Part shown: piece after piece, positions 59,165-64,000 of the stretch | Layout: each line of letters starts with the position of its first letter | Position numbering within the stretch: the first letter of the stretch is position 1 | Assembly: GCF_021389935.1 (NCBI RefSeq) | Contig: NZ_CP089979.1 | Location: 4,135,001-4,199,000 of the forward strand | Length of the DNA: 64,000 nt | Reading direction: 5' to 3' | Source: Fulvivirga ligni | GTDB lineage: Bacteria; Bacteroidota; Bacteroidia; Cytophagales; Cyclobacteriaceae | Position numbers and translations under genes: made by a program | The notes under the pieces: model-generated | What the model was told of the DNA's origin: nothing | Seen by the model: the letters and a program-made list of their open reading frames with translations, nothing else | Database searches by the model: none

Positions 59165-60577
59165 ATGAAAAAGTTAAATGCAATTTTCATTATTTACCTA
59201 TGTATTCTTACTCCGGTACTGGCCCAAAACTACTCCACATGCGATCAATGGGGATCATGGCAAACTAATGGTTACACCATTTATAACAACATCTGGGGTA
59301 GCGGTGCCGGCAGCCAATGCCTGTGGGCTTATAGCCCTTCAAACTGGGGCGTTACCGCCAACCATCCTACTTCGGGAGGAATAAAATCCTACCCTAATGT
59401 AGATTACGATGTAAACTACTCGGTTGGATCTATGCCTAACATCACAGCATCCTTTAATTTGTCAAGGCCGTCTTCAGGTTCGTATAACTCTGCCTTTGAC
59501 ATTTGGTATAATAACTACGCCTATGAAGTAATGCTCTGGATGAACTGGGCTGGTGCCATGGGACCAATATCCTATAATTATGGATGCAATGGATATCCCA
59601 GCTCAGCCTGCCCTGTAGCTACTAATGTCAATATAGGAGGCCATACCTGGAATCTTTATGAAGGCACCAACGGAAGTGCTACAGTATACTCGTTTTTGCG
59701 GACCAGCAATACCAACGCTGCCACTGTAAACATTACACAAATGTCGCAGTGGCTTGCCAGCAATGGGTATTTCAGCAGCAACACCAATATTCATGAAATA
59801 CAATTTGGATTTGAGATCACATCAGCTTCTAATGGCAATTTCACAGTGAATAGCTACAGCCTTAATATCGGCAATGGCGGCGGTGGTGGCTCCAGTTACA
59901 TTCGTCTTCAAAACCGTAACACAGGCATTTATCTGGATGGACTTGGACAGACCAGTAACGGCGCTGACGCTTATCAATGGGCCGGAAGCTCCAGCTATAA
60001 TCAGCAATGGGAAGTAATCAGCAGCGGCAGCTACATAAAATTAAGAAATAGAGCTACCGGTCTGTATCTTGATGGCATGGGCAGAACTTCTAATGGCTCC
60101 AATGTAGGGCAATGGAGCAATAGCTCATCATACAATCAACAGTGGGCGCAGGAACAGAGTGGTGCCTACATCCGATATAGAAACAGAGCCACAGGCCTAT
60201 ATCTGGATGGAATGGGTAGAAATAACAACGGCGCCATTGTAGGCCAATGGAGTGGCAGCAGCCATCCTAACCAGCAATGGTTGGTGAGCAATGCCGCCAG
60301 CAATGCAAAAATAGCCAGTGTAATGGACATAGAACTATCTGACAATCAGATATATCCTAACCCAGCTCATCAGGGTGAAGACCTACATGTGGCATTTGAT
60401 CATGAGGTGAAGCAAGCCACTGTTCAAATTCTAGATGTAAGAGGCAATCTGTTAATGGAATCTGAAGCTCAGTTTACTCGTGAACTGGTGGTTGAACAAA
60501 AGCTAAGAACGGGTCTATACCTGCTGCAGGTTACCACTGATGACCATAAAATGGTTAAAAAAATCATTGTAGAATAA
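59165..60577 (+). CDS. GH12 endoglucanase/xyloglucanase with ricin-type repeats and T9SS sorting domain
   Basis: A 470-residue secreted enzyme. A signal peptide (to ~20) is followed by a GH12 jelly-roll domain (~24-237) with nucleophile Glu121 in YEVMLWMNW and acid/base Glu217 in IQFGFEITS. A Gly5 linker leads to three near-identical ~45-residue units (YIRLQNRNTGIYLDG, YIKLRNRATGLYLDG, YIRYRNRATGLYLDG, each ending NQQW), one ricin-type beta-trefoil. The C-terminus is a T9SS sorting domain (IYPNPAHQGEDLHVAF to KMVKKIIVE). It would cut beta-1,4-glucan or xyloglucan outside the cell. Confidence 0.88.
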   Translation: MKKLNAIFIIYLCILTPVLAQNYSTCDQWGSWQTNGYTIYNNIWGSGAGSQCLWAYSPSNWGVTANHPTSGGIKSYPNVDYDVNYSVGSMPNITASFNLSRPSSGSYNSAFDIWYNNYAYEVMLWMNWAGAMGPISYNYGCNGYPSSACPVATNVNIGGHTWNLYEGTNGSATVYSFLRTSNTNAATVNITQMSQWLASNGYFSSNTNIHEIQFGFEITSASNGNFTVNSYSLNIGNGGGGGSSYIRLQNRNTGIYLDGLGQTSNGADAYQWAGSSSYNQQWEVISSGSYIKLRNRATGLYLDGMGRTSNGSNVGQWSNSSSYNQQWAQEQSGAYIRYRNRATGLYLDGMGRNNNGAIVGQWSGSSHPNQQWLVSNAASNAKIASVMDIELSDNQIYPNPAHQGEDLHVAFDHEVKQATVQILDVRGNLLMESEAQFTRELVVEQKLRTGLYLLQVTTDDHKMVKKIIVE

Positions 60578-60583
60578 TCATTT

Positions 60584-60622
60584 GAAAGAGCCACTTGATG
60601 GGAGGGATAAGTGGCTCCTTTC
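60584..60622 (+). terminator. Terminator after the GH12 gene
   Basis: GAAAGAGCCACTT (60584-60596) pairs with AAGTGGCTCCTTTC (60609-60622), separated by a G-rich loop. It lies right behind the GH12 stop. Confidence 0.65.
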
Positions 60623-60671
60623 ATTATCTCTGAAAATTCAACTTGCAGAATTGCAGAACATATTTATCTTT

Positions 60672-60690
60672 GTTTAAAATTAGTCTAAAT
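60672..60690. promoter_or_regulatory. Degenerate iron-box-like palindrome before the LuxR regulator
   Basis: GTTTAAAATTAGTCTAAAT keeps the right arm TCTAAAT exactly and differs from the copy at 61402 at three positions (two in the left arm, one in the spacer). It ends 10 bp before the regulator start codon. Confidence 0.45.
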
Positions 60691-60700
60691 AAAAATAAAT

Positions 60701-61306
60701 ATGAATAAGGTGTTGTTGGTAGATCGTTCTCCGCTTGTCCATTTGGGGTATGAGCGTCTACTACAATACCATACTGATCTCACTGTTGCTGGTAATTTAT
60801 ATGATTTAGAGAATATTTCTCCATTCATGGAGTCACAGCAGGTAAAATTAACCATCCTGGAATACGATCCTGACTGCATCACTCCTTCCCTTTGCGCTGC
60901 CATCTTAAAGAAAAACTGGTCAGAGCACATTATCCTATGCTGCGAGAATATGGATCAAATAAGCTTGAAGCAATTCTATGATGTTGGTGTAAAAGCACTG
61001 TTGCACAAAAACGCATCTGTTCATGAGATAAGTCAGGCCATTGAGCAATGTTTACTGGGAAGAAAATTCTATTCTCATCAATTTATGGACTTACTATTAG
61101 GGCAAAAATCTGACTCTACTCTGACTCCAAGAGAGAAAGAAGTACTGAAACTGGTAGCCAAGGGAGAAAGTACCAAAAGCATTGCGGTGGATTTGAACCT
61201 AAGTGTTCATACCGTAAATTCTCATAGAAAGAACATAATCAGAAAACTATCCATCCAGTCTCCAGTAGAGTTTGTCACTCACGCCATTGATCTACAATTG
61301 ATGTGA
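60701..61306 (+). CDS. Atypical LuxR-type response regulator
   Basis: A 201-residue protein with a receiver-like domain and a complete LuxR helix-turn-helix (LTPREKEVLKLVAKGESTKS, SVHTVNSHRKNIIRKLSIQS). The receiver is non-canonical. Only one acidic residue (Asp8) follows strand 1, and at the end of strand 3 Glu54 (LTILEYDPD) stands at the phospho-acceptor position, with Asp56 nearby. The Lys of strand 5 is kept (ALLHKNA). It may be constitutively active or controlled other than by phosphorylation. It precedes the TonB receptor gene and shares its palindrome type. Confidence 0.85.
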   Translation: MNKVLLVDRSPLVHLGYERLLQYHTDLTVAGNLYDLENISPFMESQQVKLTILEYDPDCITPSLCAAILKKNWSEHIILCCENMDQISLKQFYDVGVKALLHKNASVHEISQAIEQCLLGRKFYSHQFMDLLLGQKSDSTLTPREKEVLKLVAKGESTKSIAVDLNLSVHTVNSHRKNIIRKLSIQSPVEFVTHAIDLQLM

Positions 61307-61326
61307 TCATCAGCATTAGCTAGGTA

Positions 61327-61344
61327 ATCACTAGTAGTAGTGAT
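61327..61344 (+). terminator. Short hairpin between regulator and TonB receptor genes
   Basis: ATCACTA-GTAG-TAGTGAT is a perfect 7-bp stem with a 4-base loop, but it is followed by only AAAATTTC. It is a weak terminator or attenuator. Confidence 0.4.
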
Positions 61345-61401
61345 AAAATTTCATCAGCACTAGCGATTGCCAACCAAACCCACCCGCTCTACATTTGCAT
61401 T

Positions 61402-61420
61402 ATTTAGAATTAATCTAAAT
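61402..61420. promoter_or_regulatory. Iron-box-like palindrome before the TonB receptor
   Basis: ATTTAGA-ATTAA-TCTAAAT has arms identical to the site before the siderophore operon and ends one base before the receptor start codon. Bound regulator would block both promoter and start region. Confidence 0.65.
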
Positions 61421-61421
61421 A

Positions 61422-63665
61422 ATGAAGCAGCTAGTAATAATATACATCATATTCATCACAGGCCAACTCTATGGACAGTCTAGTGTCACTATTCTTGATA
61501 AAGACACTCACCTGCCTATTGAAGGAGCACAGATAAGATTCATTGCAGGATCAAATTTCGAAAACGGCATTTCAGATGCTGAGGGTCAGGTATACACCCA
61601 TCTAACACCCAGCTTTACCATACAAATATCACACGTTGAATACAAAGGGCTTGAGACAACGATTAGCGAGATAAACACCACCATTTATCTTGAGCCTAAT
61701 ACCACATTGTTGAATCCGGTTGTGATCACTTCACAGTACAATCCACAGTCAGCAAAGAATTCTGTGTACATGGTTAAATCCATTTCTGCTGATCGCATTC
61801 AAAAGCAAGCGGCTGTTACCATTCAAGAAGTACTAAAGAATGAAGTTAACATCCAGTTTAGCAGAGATAATGCGGTTGGTACCTCGGACATCTCATTGCT
61901 TGGTCTTCCGGGACAGTATGTAAAAATTCTCATTGATGGCGTGCCTATGGCTGGTCGTAGTGGTGTGAATAATGCCATTGATCTGAACCAGCTCAATATC
62001 AACAACATACAGCAGATAGAAATCATAGAAGGACCTATGGCCGTGAATTATGGGGCCGATGCACTAGCTGGTGTGATCAATATCATTACCAAGAAAGAAA
62101 TTAGTCCTCAATGGAAGTTGAACCTCAAGCTGCATGAGGAGACCGTAGAAAATTCCTACAGCATTTTGGATGAAGGAATTCATGCTCCTGCTGCAACTTT
62201 TGCCTATCAGGCTACTGACAAATGGTTTTTTCAAGGTGAAGGGCGCTACAATAAATTTGGTGGCTGGATTGGCGATCTTGAAAATTATGATGATAGAAAT
62301 CGCCAATGGTATCCGAAGGAGCAATATAACCTGGGTGGCTTAGCGCGCTATAGCTCTGAAGGTTTTGAACTCTACTATCGCACTAATTATCTGCATGAAA
62401 CTATAGAAAATTTAGGAACGCCAAGCACTGGACTTTACGATGCGAAAGCAAATGATGAAGAGTACATCACCACCAGATGGAATCATCAACTTCAATCAGA
62501 AATAACCTGGGGTAAGCTGAAACTTCAGCCTGTTCTGTCTTATACCGATTATCTGAGAATTACTGATGCCTACACACTCAACCTGGTCACTAATGATAGA
62601 GCGACCACTAAACAGGATTCCGTTTCCTTCAAAACCATCTTCCACAGAAACACCCTGAACGGCATAAAATGGGCCTGGGGAAGCGCTGAAATAGGCTTTG
62701 ACAGCAACCATGAAACCGCCAGCAGTACTAAGCTCAGTGATGGTGATAAATCAGCTACGGACCTTAACTTATTTATCAGCGCAGAGATAAAAGCTGGTGA
62801 AAAGCTTCTGATTAAACCCGGCATTAGATATGGCTACCACAGCATTTACAAAACGGCTCCCTCCCCTGCCGTAAATTTTAAATACCATATTTCTGACAAT
62901 TCTCAAGTTCGTTTAGGTTATGGCAGGGGATTCAGGGCGCCGTCTCTCAGAGAATTATACCATGAGTTTATTGACACCAATCACCGCATTATTGGTAACG
63001 AAGAGCTGGAACCAGAATATTCACATCAGGTGAATGCTGATTACACCCAATTTCTATTTAATCAACGAGTTAAAACCACCGTATCTGGTTTTTATAACTA
63101 TATCAAAAACAGGATAGGCTACATCACTCCTCAGGAGAACAATCCTGACCAGGCCACCACTTATCAAAACATATCCGAATACAAGACTACCGGAGGATCA
63201 TTTAGCACTCAGTGGCAGCACTCTAACCTATCGGTGAGTGCGGGCTTCAGCTATATTGGCACCTATCAAAACCTTAACCTGAGCTATGATGTACCGCAGT
63301 TCTTATTTGGAACTCAACTGACAGGCAGCTTTGAATACAGACTACCCAAGCCGGAGCTATCCTTTTCGCTATTCTATAATTATAATGGAAAGTCTAAAGG
63401 CTACAACCTGGTGGAAGAAGGTGAGGAAATGGTTCCTAGACTACAGAGCCGAGACGCCTATCATTTTTTAGACCTTACCGTTGCGAAACCAATCAATGCC
63501 TGGGCCAGCGTTTCTGTGGGTTCTAAAAATCTATTGAATGTAACTACAGTAAATAACAACCTCAATTCAGGTGGAGCACATTCCAGCAGCACCGGCCAGA
63601 CTTCTATAGGATATGGCAGATCTTATTTCATACAAATGAATTTCAATTTACAATCCAATAAATAA
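61422..63665 (+). CDS. TonB-dependent outer-membrane receptor (siderophore/heme/cobalamin type)
   Basis: A 747-residue receptor. A signal peptide (ending GQLYGQ) and a short carboxypeptidase-regulatory-like domain (~20-95) lead to the plug (~115-225: QEVLKNEVNIQFSR, VKILIDGVPMAGRSGVNN, IEIIEGPMAVNYGADALAG, INIITKK). The barrel ends YFIQMNFNLQ. It resembles FepA/BtuB-type receptors, not SusC. The upstream box, shared with the siderophore operon, suggests it imports an iron chelate, possibly the siderophore made by 30240-37832. Its carrier specificity cannot be read directly. A lipoprotein gene follows 11 bp downstream. Confidence 0.9.
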   Translation: MKQLVIIYIIFITGQLYGQSSVTILDKDTHLPIEGAQIRFIAGSNFENGISDAEGQVYTHLTPSFTIQISHVEYKGLETTISEINTTIYLEPNTTLLNPVVITSQYNPQSAKNSVYMVKSISADRIQKQAAVTIQEVLKNEVNIQFSRDNAVGTSDISLLGLPGQYVKILIDGVPMAGRSGVNNAIDLNQLNINNIQQIEIIEGPMAVNYGADALAGVINIITKKEISPQWKLNLKLHEETVENSYSILDEGIHAPAATFAYQATDKWFFQGEGRYNKFGGWIGDLENYDDRNRQWYPKEQYNLGGLARYSSEGFELYYRTNYLHETIENLGTPSTGLYDAKANDEEYITTRWNHQLQSEITWGKLKLQPVLSYTDYLRITDAYTLNLVTNDRATTKQDSVSFKTIFHRNTLNGIKWAWGSAEIGFDSNHETASSTKLSDGDKSATDLNLFISAEIKAGEKLLIKPGIRYGYHSIYKTAPSPAVNFKYHISDNSQVRLGYGRGFRAPSLRELYHEFIDTNHRIIGNEELEPEYSHQVNADYTQFLFNQRVKTTVSGFYNYIKNRIGYITPQENNPDQATTYQNISEYKTTGGSFSTQWQHSNLSVSAGFSYIGTYQNLNLSYDVPQFLFGTQLTGSFEYRLPKPELSFSLFYNYNGKSKGYNLVEEGEEMVPRLQSRDAYHFLDLTVAKPINAWASVSVGSKNLLNVTTVNNNLNSGGAHSSSTGQTSIGYGRSYFIQMNFNLQSNK

Positions 63666-63676
63666 CACATAATACA

Positions 63677-64000
63677 ATGAATATGAACAAATTATACACT
63701 TTTTTATTACTGTCACTAACCCTGATAATTGCCTCCTGTGGTGATGATGATTCTGGGCCGGAGCCAGTATCTCTCAACTTTGAAAACACCACCATTGGCG
63801 TAAGCGGATCAAGTGATGCCACCGCCACCATTATATTTTCAAGACCTGCTGAGGTAGCAGGAACATTGGTTGTCACCATCACGGCGGGAGACTTGGTTTA
63901 TGGTGCAAGCAATGACTTTTTCACTGCCCCTGCCGCTGAAAATAATGTAATCAACATTCCATTTGTCGAGGGAGAAGAATCTGTTGAAATTACAGTTTCA
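63677..64000 (+). CDS. Lipoprotein (partial, cut by window end)
   Basis: ATG at 63677 opens a frame that runs past the window end (108 codons seen). The signal peptide ends LIIASC followed by GDDDSGPEPV, a typical surface-lipoprotein start with Asp-rich export signal. The remaining part is beta-rich (VSLNFENTTIGVSGSSDATA, VTITAGDLVYG) and resembles a Calx-beta-like strand pattern. It is in the receptor operon and may be a surface partner of the receptor. Confidence 0.7.
   Translation, partial: MNMNKLYTFLLLSLTLIIASCGDDDSGPEPVSLNFENTTIGVSGSSDATATIIFSRPAEVAGTLVVTITAGDLVYGASNDFFTAPAAENNVINIPFVEGEESVEITVS

Noticed and set aside
59911-60285. Three in-phase repeats as a possible CRISPR or tandem DNA repeat
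   Set aside because: They are coding repeats of a lectin domain (~130-bp period, diverged in DNA), not short identical repeats with spacers.
63643-63882. 79-codon minus-strand frame near the window end
   Set aside because: It is antisense to the lipoprotein gene starting at 63677, whose signal peptide and lipobox are clear.

Overview
The window looks like chromosomal DNA of a marine or soil gliding-type member of the Bacteroidota, probably order Cytophagales (Fulvivirga/Marivirga-like; this is an inference). The evidence is a SusC/SusD pair, several secreted proteins ending in type IX secretion (T9SS) sorting domains, DUF1735, FecR/ECF-sigma regulation, DUF1206, DUF4377 and MGH1-like proteins, moderate A+T content, and few Shine-Dalgarno sites. 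I see no rRNA, tRNA or CRISPR.

Positions 268-14033 (all minus) hold a polysaccharide utilisation locus. In transcription order it has an ECF sigma factor, a FecR anti-sigma factor (frameshifted in a nine-A run), a GH2 beta-galactosidase with a ricin-type lectin domain, SusC with an N-terminal STN signalling domain, SusD, a DUF1735/discoidin lipoprotein and a GH76 alpha-mannanase with a ricin-type lectin domain. The STN domain plus sigma/anti-sigma pair points to FecA-FecR-FecI style surface signalling. A GH43 gene (14741), an MGH1-like glycosidase (28167), an outer-membrane porin (57698) and a GH12 endoglucanase (59165) extend the glycan theme. A palindrome centred on AATCGATT occurs six times, always between genes, upstream of most of these glycan genes.

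Positions 16313-24762 carry small membrane and secreted proteins, a NarX/NarL-type two-component pair, and a very large secreted PQQ sugar dehydrogenase with several carbohydrate-binding modules. Positions 24101-27751 are a repeat-rich island: three copies of a 124-bp palindromic element, and a 620-bp direct repeat flanking an IS110-family insertion sequence whose transposase is frameshifted.

Positions 30240-37832 form a hydroxamate siderophore operon: decarboxylase, amine N-hydroxylase, MFS exporter, a fused acyltransferase-NIS synthetase and a frameshifted membrane acyltransferase. A 19-bp palindrome (ATTTAGA-N5-TCTAAAT) precedes it and recurs before a TonB-dependent receptor (61422) and, degenerate, before the regulator at 60701. 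This ties the two distant regions into one likely iron regulon.

Positions 38220-49847 hold a phytoene-desaturase-like flavoprotein, an unrecognised overlapping gene pair, a pseudo-receiver protein, a Crp/Fnr-headed operon of two amidohydrolases, an alpha/beta hydrolase and an NTF2-like protein, a 53-residue secreted peptide, and a bacteriophytochrome with its response regulator. Positions 49923-64000 hold DUF1206, a HipA-like kinase/DUF3037/membrane-protein operon, a frameshifted chemotaxis receptor, an HxlR/NmrA divergent pair, lipoproteins, the porin, GH12, an atypical LuxR regulator, the TonB receptor and a lipoprotein cut by the window end.

Four genes (FecR, IS110 transposase, membrane acyltransferase, chemotaxis receptor) are each broken by a single-base frame change. 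This may be genuine slippage or decay, or assembly error.
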